Source of the DNA: Nodosilinea sp. WJT8-NPBG4
GTDB lineage: Bacteria; Cyanobacteriota; Cyanobacteriia; Phormidesmidales; Phormidesmidaceae
Assembly (NCBI GenBank): GCA_019359285.1
Contig: JAHHHQ010000062.1
Coordinates: forward strand, 1 to 64,000
Direction of reading: 5' to 3'
DNA: 64,000 bases
Shown: positions 34,773 through 42,790 of the stretch, one piece after another
How the letters are laid out: the number at the start of each line of letters is the position of its first letter
Numbering within the stretch: the first letter of the stretch is position 1
Position numbers and translations under genes: made by a program
The notes under the pieces: generated by a model
The model's input: the letters and a program-made list of their open reading frames with translations, nothing else
What the model was told of the DNA's origin: nothing
Databases searched by the model: none

Positions 34773-35702
34773 CTAGCGCCCCAGACGACTCAGCAGCCTT
34801 CCTGCTTTACGGCTCAATGTGGTCATTGGGGAAGGTGCGATGGTGGGGACTTCTACCGGGCGGCTGTCGGGATCGCGTAGGTAGCGGTAGTGAGCCCAAA
34901 TATCCCAGTAAGGGCAGCCCGGTTGAATGCGGTAGCCTGCCCAGTGCAGGTAGTCGAGGGGTTTGTTCACATTCGGATCGCTCAAGGCCATGCCCTCTTG
35001 GACAAAGTGGAGGCTGCCAGCCCAGTTGCCGGGGCCGCCCCCGGGCTGGCGCACCAGGTTAAACCGTCGCGCCATGCGCTTGAGAATCAGGTAGTTGATG
35101 ATCGGTTGATCAGAGGTTTTTTCGGAGAAGTCGAAGTAGTCGGGGTGAGCGGCGCATTCGGCAAAGGTGTCGTAGAGATCTTGCTCGCTAACCAAGCCTT
35201 TTTTAGAGCCCCAAAAGCCGCAGTTAAACATATCCTCTAGCTCGACGGGGGTGAAGACTCCCTGATCAACGATCGCAGGGGCAAACACGTTGCGAATGCC
35301 ACCCCGGTGTTGGTAGTCGTAGCTGATGAAGTCGTGGTCGTCGAGGGCGTCGAGGACTTTGGCGATCGCGCTAAACACCACCACATCGGTATCGATGTAG
35401 AGAAAGCGATCGAAGGGGCCAAACCAGCAGGCTTGCTTGCGGAACTGGTTGGGGCGGGCAAAGAACCCCTCACCAAAGATGCCGTGCAGATTTTCTGACA
35501 ACCGCTGGATGAACTCCAGGTCGGGGTAGACCTCAACCCCATAGTCACGGCCCAGCACCTCGGCCACCTGGTGGTAGTCGTCATTATAGGGAATCAGCAT
35601 GACGGGGATGCTGGGGTCGTAGGCGCGAATGCTGTTGAGGCAGGCGATCGCGTGGTCGAGCACTTTGTCGTTGGCTGTAATGTAAATGCCGCGCGTGGTC
35701 AT
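34773..35702 (-). CDS. GT8-like glycosyltransferase, Npun_R2821/R2823-type family
   Basis: A 309-aa protein with the alpha/beta fold of GT-A enzymes. YIDTDVVVFS (near 102-111) carries a DxD-type motif for metal and sugar nucleotide. GGGPGNWAGSLHFVQEG and HWAGYR lie toward the C-terminus. It is related to its upstream neighbour at 35711 in layout (same motif position, similar ending HYRYL). The closest family name I can recall is the cyanobacterial Npun_R2821/R2823 group, whose substrate is unknown. It is the last gene of the glycan cluster. Confidence 0.7.
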   Translation of the reverse strand: MTTRGIYITANDKVLDHAIACLNSIRAYDPSIPVMLIPYNDDYHQVAEVLGRDYGVEVYPDLEFIQRLSENLHGIFGEGFFARPNQFRKQACWFGPFDRFLYIDTDVVVFSAIAKVLDALDDHDFISYDYQHRGGIRNVFAPAIVDQGVFTPVELEDMFNCGFWGSKKGLVSEQDLYDTFAECAAHPDYFDFSEKTSDQPIINYLILKRMARRFNLVRQPGGGPGNWAGSLHFVQEGMALSDPNVNKPLDYLHWAGYRIQPGCPYWDIWAHYRYLRDPDSRPVEVPTIAPSPMTTLSRKAGRLLSRLGR

Positions 35703-35710
35703 AGCAATCC

Positions 35711-36703
35711 TCAGGGGAGCAACTGGGCCAGGGGTTTAAGGTACCGTCGCCAGCCTTGGGGCTTGGCTGTCACTAGTTTGCCCGCCAGCCTTGGGTGATT
35801 CTCAGAATCGTGCAGATAGCGATAGTGCAAAAACACACCGCGGTAGGGAAGGTCAACGTTCTCGCCGTTGCAAAGACGGGCCAACAGCTGTGATGACAGG
35901 CCGATGTAGTGCAGATACAGCAGCGGCACGCCCTTGTCGTAGACGCGGTGATTCTCAATGGTGAAGTGGCTAGAGGTGACAGAGTTGCCGGTGCGTTCCT
36001 CCGCTGGCAGGGTCAGCGCCAGGTTGCAGGAGTTGACGCCGCACCGCATGACCAGGTAGTTGAGAATGGTCTGATCCGGGGCCATAGGGTACAGTGCCGC
36101 CGCTTCCCCAGCCTTCAGCCAATTCAGAATGTCTTGGCCCTGATTGGGATCAAATAACCCTTGGCGACTGGCGTAGAACCCTGAGCAAAATGCCTGTCGC
36201 TGCAACTGCTCCGCCGGGAACAACTGCTCCATCCAGCCGGCATCTACGTCGTACACGTGGCTGAGGTCTTTGTGTTGAAAGTCGTAGGTGACCCAGTCGT
36301 AATCATCCAGCGCGTTGAACACCGGAGATGGATCGCTGAGCAGCAGTGTATCGGCATCCATATAAATGAAGCGATCGAAGGGGCCGTCGAAAGCGCAGAA
36401 TCGGCGGTGGGTACCCATGCGATGAATGCCTGTGCTGCCGATCGCATCCCACTGTTGCCGAGCGGTGGGATGGGTGGCCCAGATTTGCTCGACCCAGGCA
36501 TCCCACCGCTGGATGGAGGCGGTGTCGTTGTAAAGGGTGAGGTGGGGGCGCGATCGCGCCAGCTCTCTTAAACGCTCCACTTGGTCGTCGTAGGGGTAAA
36601 TGCACACCGGCATCTCTGGCCCTGCAAAGACTTCGATGCTGTTGATTAAAGCGACGATTTGGTCGTAAACGCGATCGTTGCCGAGGGTACAAATGCCATC
36701 CAT
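35711..36703 (-). CDS. GT8-like glycosyltransferase, paralogue of its neighbour
   Basis: A 330-aa protein beginning MDGICTLGNDRVYDQIVALI. It has a DxD-type motif in IYMDADTLLLSDP (near 113-125) and a C-terminal HYIGL and FLHYRYLHDSENHP. It resembles the next gene (34773-35702) in layout: start, DxD position, 'VTYDFQH' versus 'ISYDYQH', and the HYRYL ending. The two are probably an old tandem duplication. They are 8 bp apart and co-transcribed. The sugar substrate is unknown. Confidence 0.7.
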   Translation of the reverse strand: MDGICTLGNDRVYDQIVALINSIEVFAGPEMPVCIYPYDDQVERLRELARSRPHLTLYNDTASIQRWDAWVEQIWATHPTARQQWDAIGSTGIHRMGTHRRFCAFDGPFDRFIYMDADTLLLSDPSPVFNALDDYDWVTYDFQHKDLSHVYDVDAGWMEQLFPAEQLQRQAFCSGFYASRQGLFDPNQGQDILNWLKAGEAAALYPMAPDQTILNYLVMRCGVNSCNLALTLPAEERTGNSVTSSHFTIENHRVYDKGVPLLYLHYIGLSSQLLARLCNGENVDLPYRGVFLHYRYLHDSENHPRLAGKLVTAKPQGWRRYLKPLAQLLP

Positions 36704-36718
36704 TCAAGTTACCTCAAT

Positions 36719-36735
36719 GGTGGGCACTGCCCACC
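36719..36735. repeat. Palindromic dispersed repeat
   Basis: GGTGGGCACTGCCCACC is an 8-bp inverted repeat around one base, followed by CTAC and TTTTT. This GTGGGCA/TGCCCAC element is seen scattered in many cyanobacterial genomes (its translation reads VGTAHPT). It stands between two glycosyltransferase genes and, with the T-run, could also stop transcription on the plus strand. Confidence 0.7.
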
Positions 36736-36818
36736 CTACTTTTTGGATACCGTTAAAAAGCAAATATTCAACGTTCCCCGCTGGGCAAATCACCGTAAAG
36801 CCTATGGCTTGGCTACGC

Positions 36819-37799
36819 CTACGCCCCTACCCATTCCGACAGCCAGTTCATCAGGTTCAGCTTGTGGAGGATCACCTGGCGGGCTTCGGCGATCGCATCC
36901 CTCGCCTCTAGCCACGCATCCGGGTTCGCCGTCACCTCGCGGATATACTCAATTCCCTTCTCGTCCAGACTGGGCAGGCGCAAAAAGCTGCCGGGGGGCA
37001 ACAGTTTATCCGCTGCGCCGCCGCCGTAGTAGATGGGCAAACACCAGGCCAAAAGCGCGTCCCACAGTTTCTCGCTGGCGTACCAGTTGTTGTCGGCGTA
37101 GTTCTCGATCGCCAGATTGTAAGTGTAGGGAGCCATACCCGACCATTTGTTGCTGAGTTCCCCTGCTGTGCCGGTGCCGGTGGGCAGGTCGCGGCCATAG
37201 ATATCTACGGGCACGCCGCTCTCCTGAAGATTCTGCAAAAAGGCAAGGCGCTGGCGGTGGCTCTCGGTGCGGCTGATGCCGGAGGTAATCCAACTACAGG
37301 GGCTGTGCTTTTCGGGGGACGGCGCTTCGTTCAGCTCGCGAAACGACACATTCACGTACCAGATGGCAGGCATGTAGGCCGGGGTAGGGGCCGAGTCGTC
37401 AGGGCCAGAGACGTAACCGCAGTAATCGCGGGCATAGGCGTAGTTGAGCAGGTTTTGCGATCGCACCTCGGGCAAAGGCGGCTCGCGTAGCAAAAAGGCA
37501 GTGCGTTCCTTGGGCACCTGGCTAAACTGCGGCGGCAGCTGACTAAGGCCACCTACAGAAGCGGCAGGCTTAGCAAAGGGCAACGCGTTGAGCAACCGCT
37601 GCGACTTTGGCTGGGATTTGGGGGCTAACCGCTCGTGAAAGTTGAACTGATACAGCAGTAGGTACTCGGGCTTTGGGTCCTGCGATTGAAGCTGCATGTT
37701 GCCCCACACCCCAAAGGGCTCGGGCGTCTGCTTCCACAGCCAGTCGCACTGGGTGAGGCCGCCGTAGCTCGATAGCATACCGACAATGGGGTGGGTCAT
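36819..37799 (-). CDS. GT10-family (fucosyltransferase-like) glycosyltransferase
   Basis: A 326-aa protein whose C-terminal half matches GT10 alpha-fucosyltransferases: VDIYGRDLPTGTG, then YTYNLAIENYADNNWYASEK and LWDALLAWCLPIYYGG. GT10 enzymes transfer fucose from GDP-fucose onto glycans. The N-terminal half is less conserved and lacks membrane segments. It overlaps the upstream GT4 gene by 4 bp. The gene lies in the glycan cluster, and the donor is inferred from family only. Confidence 0.85.
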   Translation of the reverse strand: MTHPIVGMLSSYGGLTQCDWLWKQTPEPFGVWGNMQLQSQDPKPEYLLLYQFNFHERLAPKSQPKSQRLLNALPFAKPAASVGGLSQLPPQFSQVPKERTAFLLREPPLPEVRSQNLLNYAYARDYCGYVSGPDDSAPTPAYMPAIWYVNVSFRELNEAPSPEKHSPCSWITSGISRTESHRQRLAFLQNLQESGVPVDIYGRDLPTGTGTAGELSNKWSGMAPYTYNLAIENYADNNWYASEKLWDALLAWCLPIYYGGGAADKLLPPGSFLRLPSLDEKGIEYIREVTANPDAWLEARDAIAEARQVILHKLNLMNWLSEWVGA

Positions 37800-38998
37800 G
37801 AGTTTTCTCCCGACAGTTGGGGGTGGTATCGGGCTTCTACATGGGACAGAATTTTCTCAATGCGGGCTTCCCAAGAATAGGGTTGAAGGGCGGCTATGAT
37901 CGGAGTAAAGCCCTCAGCTGGGCGGGGATAGTGGGTAAGCACCTGCCTCAGGCTGTGCGCAAACGCTAGGGGTTGGTTGGGGTCGCACCAAGCGGCGATC
38001 TGCGCGGCTAAAGGCCAGTTTTCGAGCGATGGAATGCGGGTAGCCACTACCGGAGTGCCTGAAGCGAGGTAGTCGAATAGTTTGAGGGGCGAGGTAAACG
38101 TGGCAGCCTTGCCTAGCAGGTGGGGATGGGCCAGGGCATCGGCGGCTTGCAGCAGGTGGGCCAAGTCGTGCTGGGCTAAAAAACCAATCACATCCACATT
38201 TTCTAAGCCTAGGTCTGCGATGCGATCGCGGTAGTGCTGTTGCTGGTCAACGGGGCCACCAGCCAACGCAAATTTCACCTGGGGAAACTGGGGCGCGATT
38301 TCTAACAGTAAATCGACGCCCTTGAACTCGTGCAGGGCTCCAGCGTAGACGACGAGCTGGGTAAATTTTGGGTTGAGGAGGCGATCGCGCCACTCCTGCG
38401 CCGCCCTTGGATGCCGCGTCAAAAACTGCGTGTTGAACCCGTTGGGCACCGTAATCACCTTTTTCTCGGGCACCCCGTTGCGCACAATGCTGTCTCTGAC
38501 CGTGTCGATGACGGTGACTACAGCTTGCAGCAGAGGATGGGTTGCCATCTCGGGCTCGAAGGGTTTCTCGGTGTGGTGATGGCACTCAAACACCACCGGC
38601 ACCCCCTGCTTCAGGGCAGCTTTGGCAAAATTCCAGTCGCGGGTGTGAACGAGGGCGGTATGGGCTGCCAGGTGCCGGGGCCAGTAGTATTTGCAGGCTA
38701 CAGTGCTGGCATTGGTGAGCTTGTGCTTAACCCGATCGATGGGCCAGGGCATGGCCAGGGGAAGCAGTTCTAGCCGGTTTTGAATATTGAAAAACCTGGC
38801 GAAGGCATCATCCACGGGCTGGGGCTGTGGGTTGACCCAGCGCCAGGGTTGCCAGGCTGTTGCGCTGCGATCGACAAAGGCGAGCTGAGTGGGGTAGCCC
38901 AAGTTGGCGGCAGCGTTGGCGCACTGCACGGTTTGAATCAGGTGGGCCGCTGGCTGGGGTAGAGTGTCGCGGATGAAGAAGAGATAGGGGCGGGGCAT
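37796..38998 (-). CDS. GT4-family glycosyltransferase
   Basis: A 400-aa GT-B fold glycosyltransferase of family 4. VVYAGALHEFKGVDLLLEIA (near 215-235) and ADALAHPHLLGKAATFTSPL / LFDYLASGTPVVATRIPS (about 288-330) form the nucleotide-sugar binding side. The start of the second Rossmann domain is in ITVPNGFNTQFL. It overlaps the GT10 gene by 4 bp. Sugar and acceptor are not known. Confidence 0.88.
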   Translation of the reverse strand: MPRPYLFFIRDTLPQPAAHLIQTVQCANAAANLGYPTQLAFVDRSATAWQPWRWVNPQPQPVDDAFARFFNIQNRLELLPLAMPWPIDRVKHKLTNASTVACKYYWPRHLAAHTALVHTRDWNFAKAALKQGVPVVFECHHHTEKPFEPEMATHPLLQAVVTVIDTVRDSIVRNGVPEKKVITVPNGFNTQFLTRHPRAAQEWRDRLLNPKFTQLVVYAGALHEFKGVDLLLEIAPQFPQVKFALAGGPVDQQQHYRDRIADLGLENVDVIGFLAQHDLAHLLQAADALAHPHLLGKAATFTSPLKLFDYLASGTPVVATRIPSLENWPLAAQIAAWCDPNQPLAFAHSLRQVLTHYPRPAEGFTPIIAALQPYSWEARIEKILSHVEARYHPQLSGENS

Positions 38999-39060
38999 GG
39001 ATGGGGAGTGCGGGAGTAAGAGGGGTGGGGAAGATGAGGGGATGGGGAGGAAAGAGGTTA
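38999..39060. repeat. Purine-rich intergenic repeat
   Basis: A G-rich, strand-asymmetric stretch containing GGGGAAGATGAGGGGATGGGG. Similar blocks occur at about 17357-17397, 27427-27450, 49845-49880 and, reversed, 57688-57745. They always lie next to gene ends. I treat them as one dispersed low-complexity family. Confidence 0.6.
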
Positions 39061-41169
39061 GGGGTGGGTAGCGGTGGGGGTGAGGTTCTGGTGGTGGAGC
39101 GGAGGGAGGGAGGGAGAGAGCGGTTCTGGTGGTGGAGCGGAGGGAGGGAGTGGATCGTTGGAAGACGCAGACCGTTTTTCGACGGTTTCTAGGGTGGGGA
39201 GCAGATTGAGGGCGGCGCGGTAGGCTTCTTGGACGAGTTCTTCGGCTTCGGGGCCGTCTTCGACTAGGCCATCGGCTAACAGCTGGAGGGAGCCGAGCAC
39301 AATATTCAGCCCGGTGCGAAGGTCGTAGGAGGCGGCGTTGGTAATGGCTGGAGGGATGGGGCAGGAGCCGGTTTCTTGGGCGAACTGCACGGTGTAGAGG
39401 TAGGTGTAGCGGCCATGTTTTTGCAGCAGTTCTTCGTGGGTGCCCAGCTCGACGACGCGGCCCTGGTCAAGCACGGCGATTTGGTCGGCTTTGCGGATGG
39501 TGGAGAGGCGGTGAGCGATGACTAGGGTGGTGCGATCGCGGCTCAAATCCTCCAGGGCTTCCTGCACCAATTGCTCTGATACGGTATCCAAGGCGCTGGT
39601 AGCTTCATCGAGAATGAGAATGGGCGGGTTTTGCAGCAGGGCGCGGGCAATGGCGATGCGCTGACGCTGACCGCCCGAGAGCATGACGCCGCGATCGCCC
39701 ACCACGGTGTCAAAGCCCTGGGGCAGTTGGCTGATAAATTCGTAGGCGTTGGCCCGCTGTGCTGCCTGCACTACTTCATCGTCGGTGGCCGACGGCTGGG
39801 CGTAGGCGATGTTGTCGCGCACGGTGGCGTTAAACAAAAACGTGTCTTGGCTAACAATGCCCATGGCCCGGCGCAGGCTGCCCAGGTCAAACTCGCGTAG
39901 ATCGACCCCATCAATAGCGATGCGGCCCGCTACCGGGTCATAGAAACGAGGCAGCAGATCGGCCAGGGTAGACTTGCCTGCGCCGGAGGCCCCCACCAAG
40001 GCCAGCGTGGTGCCTTTGGGCAGCGAGAGGGTGATGTCGTGGAGCGACCAATCTTTGGCGGTGGGATATTTAAAAGCGATGCCCTCGAAGGTAATGCCCT
40101 GGCTGAGAACCGTGAGGGGGCGATCGCCCTGGGGCATAAACGCTTTGTTATCGCGACGCAAAAAGTCGTAGACCAAATCAACGCTGGCGGCACTGTTGGC
40201 CAGCTGGCTGCGAGCCGAGTTGAGCTGCCCCACAAACTGAATCACCCGCGACAGCACAAACAAAAAAGTTAGCAGCAGGGTAGCCGTAGCCGCCGAGCCG
40301 CTGCCCAGCCAAAACTGGCTGATCAGAATAATCGCCACTAGGGCCAAAATGCTGAGAATTTCGTTCAGCGGACCAATGATGGCGGTGTTCATTTGCGATC
40401 GCAGGGCAGCCTGCTCACGCTGCTCGATCAGGGCTTCTACCTGGGCAAATTCTGCTGCTTCGTTAGCGGTGGCTTTCACCAGGCGCATGCCGTTGAGCAT
40501 TTCTAAGGTGCGCACCGAATAGTCTTTGGAAGCCTCTGCCAGGGCCTTGCCGTGCTCGCGGGCGCGGGCGATTACGTAGCGGTTAAGCAGCAACACCCCG
40601 ACCATCAGCACCACCGCTGCCAGGGTCAGCGCCCCCGAGATCGACAGCAGCACCACCGTAAAAAACAAAATATTCAGCGACGCCCGCAGCAGATTGATCA
40701 CCGCGTTGATAGAGGCCACCGCCCGGCCAATCTGATCATTCAGCCGCTGGATAATATCCCCGGTGCGCATGGTGTTGTGGTAGTCGATATCGACCCTTAG
40801 CAGCAGGTCGAGCCCGTCTCGGCGCAGATCGCAGGTGAGGCGGCGGCTGAGCCCTTCGCTGGTGACGCTGCTGAGGTAGTTGGCCAGGTTTTTGAGCAGA
40901 ATGGTCAACACAATAAAACTCAGCATGAGCACCGCTCGCCCTGGTCCAGGGATGCCCAGAACAGGTTCCAGTAGTCGCTCTAGCAGGGGGGGGAGGGCGA
41001 TCGCCCCAGCACTGCCTGCCCCGGTGCCCAACAGCTCAAACACCGCTGGCACAATTAGCGTGGTGCCCACTCCGTTAAACACCGCCCCCGAAAAGCCCAG
41101 TCCGATAGCGGCCAGAATGCGCCAGGGGTAGCGTTTTGCATGGTTGAAGAGGAGCTTTTGGGCTGACAT
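39058..41169 (-). CDS. ABC exporter (fused permease-ATPase) with unusual C-terminal tail
   Basis: A 703-aa half-transporter of the MsbA/HepA type. An N-terminal membrane domain with six helices (1-310) is followed by an ATPase domain with GASGAGKST (Walker A), LSGGQRQRIAIARAL (signature) and ILDEATSALD (Walker B). A tail from about 605 to 703 follows. Its first 55 residues (SYDLRTGLNIVLGSLQLLAD) look like the dimerisation helix of a histidine kinase with tyrosine (Y615) in place of the phospho-accepting histidine. The rest is proline-rich. It is the second gene of the glycan cluster and probably exports a lipid-linked sugar or polysaccharide. The end of the gene contains a 28-bp direct repeat. 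Confidence 0.88.
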   Translation of the reverse strand: MSAQKLLFNHAKRYPWRILAAIGLGFSGAVFNGVGTTLIVPAVFELLGTGAGSAGAIALPPLLERLLEPVLGIPGPGRAVLMLSFIVLTILLKNLANYLSSVTSEGLSRRLTCDLRRDGLDLLLRVDIDYHNTMRTGDIIQRLNDQIGRAVASINAVINLLRASLNILFFTVVLLSISGALTLAAVVLMVGVLLLNRYVIARAREHGKALAEASKDYSVRTLEMLNGMRLVKATANEAAEFAQVEALIEQREQAALRSQMNTAIIGPLNEILSILALVAIILISQFWLGSGSAATATLLLTFLFVLSRVIQFVGQLNSARSQLANSAASVDLVYDFLRRDNKAFMPQGDRPLTVLSQGITFEGIAFKYPTAKDWSLHDITLSLPKGTTLALVGASGAGKSTLADLLPRFYDPVAGRIAIDGVDLREFDLGSLRRAMGIVSQDTFLFNATVRDNIAYAQPSATDDEVVQAAQRANAYEFISQLPQGFDTVVGDRGVMLSGGQRQRIAIARALLQNPPILILDEATSALDTVSEQLVQEALEDLSRDRTTLVIAHRLSTIRKADQIAVLDQGRVVELGTHEELLQKHGRYTYLYTVQFAQETGSCPIPPAITNAASYDLRTGLNIVLGSLQLLADGLVEDGPEAEELVQEAYRAALNLLPTLETVEKRSASSNDPLPPSAPPPEPLSPSLPPLHHQNLTPTATHP
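39085..39150. repeat. 28-bp direct repeat in the ABC exporter 3' end
   Basis: GTTCTGGTGGTGGAGCGGAG followed by GGAGGGAG occurs at 39085-39112 and again at 39123-39150, 38 bp apart start to start. The period is not a multiple of three, so the two copies are read in different frames of the gene. They encode part of its proline-rich tail. Confidence 0.8.
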
Positions 41170-41252
41170 GGGGAGTGGGTGTGTAGGGGAGTGGCGGGTG
41201 GGTGAGTAGGAGAGTGGGGAGTAAGGGGTAGGGTGTGTGGTGCAGTCGGTGG

Positions 41253-42548
41253 TTAGGGTGGATTGGTAGGCCCCAGGATGTTGCGTCGCTGATGCCCCTT
41301 GGCGAAGACGTTCTGCTGAATGGCTTGGTGCAGGGCTGTGCCCATGGCGGCCATGCTGTAGTGAGTGAGGCAGCGATCGCGCGCCCGCCTCCCCAACTCA
41401 AGGGCATGGTCGTAGTTGGCAAAAATGGCGGTAATCTGGGCTGCAAGCTGGGCTGGGGCATCGGCATCGGCGATATATCCGCAGCCGCCGAGAATCTCGG
41501 GAATGTCGCCCACCCGTGTGGCCAGAATTGGTTTTGCCATCGCCATGCCATCCGTCAGCTTCAGCGGAAACTGCGCCTGGGCGGCAGGGGTTTGACGCTG
41601 GGGCACAACGATGACGTGGGCAGCGGCGATCACCTTGGGCATCTCTTCATAGGGCTGCTTGCCCAGATGAATGATGTGCTGGGGCCAGCGATCGCGCAGG
41701 GTGCGATCGTAGTCGTCGTAGGGACTGCCGCCAACAATCACCAGCTTCAGGTCGGGCTCATTCAGCAGATCCATGGCCGTCAGCAAATCCTCTACGCCTT
41801 TGTAGGGGCGAGGCGCACCGGGAAACATGAGCACTCGGTAGTTGGCCAGATCGTAGGCAGCGCGGCTGGCTGCGGGGGAGTGGCGATCGGGGTCAAATAG
41901 CTCGGTATCTTTGCCGTTGGGGATGATGGTGCCACCAAAGCGCCGCTGCAAGAATCCGTTGTGGGTAGTCACCAAGTTGGCCTGAGCAACCCAGCGCTCC
42001 AGCCACTGCAAATAGAGCGGATGGTCGGGATTTCGCAGAGCACCGTTAGACTTCAGCACATCCCGCGCTAGCTGCTGGGCAGCAGGACGGTAGCGGTAGC
42101 TGTCACCCCCGTGCCAACTCAGCTCCCAATCGTCGATGTCGAGAATGACGGGGCGGCGGTGGCGCAGGCGATGGGCCAGAGCCAGGCCAAAGCTGCTGGG
42201 CTTGAGCTTGTAGGCGTAGATAATATCGCCGCTGAGGTGCCGAAATAATTCGCCTACCGCCTTTGGCCCTGGGTAGGGCGAGGAGATGGCAATGGTGTGG
42301 AGAGGGATTGCGGTGGCGGAACGTTCTGGAGGCGGAGTTTGGCGATCGCCTTCGGTCGAAAACCCCACGATTTCTGCTGAATAGCCCATGCCTTGCAGCG
42401 CTTGCCCCAGCAAAAAGGGTCGCACTGCGCTGCCCCAACGTCCAGCGCCCCGACTGGATAAATCACTGACTAAAATTGAAATCTTTGGTCGCGCCCCCAA
42501 GGCAGCAACGGGAGGCTCAGCGGCGGGTTGGGGACGGTGGTCGAGCAT
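41253..42548 (-). CDS. GT4-family glycosyltransferase
   Basis: A 431-aa GT-B enzyme. RVLMFPGAPRPYKGVEDLLT (near 232-251) is the donor-domain strand, and KLTDGMAMAKPILATRVGDIPEIL (about 326-349) is the conserved acceptor/donor helix region. The N-terminal 20 residues (MLDHRPQPAAEPPVAALGAR) are probably unstructured; an internal start is possible. It is the first gene of the glycan cluster. The substrate is unknown. Confidence 0.88.
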   Translation of the reverse strand: MLDHRPQPAAEPPVAALGARPKISILVSDLSSRGAGRWGSAVRPFLLGQALQGMGYSAEIVGFSTEGDRQTPPPERSATAIPLHTIAISSPYPGPKAVGELFRHLSGDIIYAYKLKPSSFGLALAHRLRHRRPVILDIDDWELSWHGGDSYRYRPAAQQLARDVLKSNGALRNPDHPLYLQWLERWVAQANLVTTHNGFLQRRFGGTIIPNGKDTELFDPDRHSPAASRAAYDLANYRVLMFPGAPRPYKGVEDLLTAMDLLNEPDLKLVIVGGSPYDDYDRTLRDRWPQHIIHLGKQPYEEMPKVIAAAHVIVVPQRQTPAAQAQFPLKLTDGMAMAKPILATRVGDIPEILGGCGYIADADAPAQLAAQITAIFANYDHALELGRRARDRCLTHYSMAAMGTALHQAIQQNVFAKGHQRRNILGPTNPP

Positions 42549-42790
42549 GGGTCTACGCCAAACGGGGCCAGCGGCCAGAGAGTATCTATAGCGCTGGCCA
42601 GGTAGCTGAGGACTAGAGAAGCTGACAACGCAAAAACTGGGACGTTATCTGGCTCGCCACGCCACTCAGGGCGTGTTGTCTTCACTGGTCATCACCAAAG
42701 GGCGATGGCTATACCTAGAACGGAAACGCACTCCTATAGCTTGCCCACCTTCGCCGCTGACCTTAAGGTTGACCGATGCGATCGCCGTGC

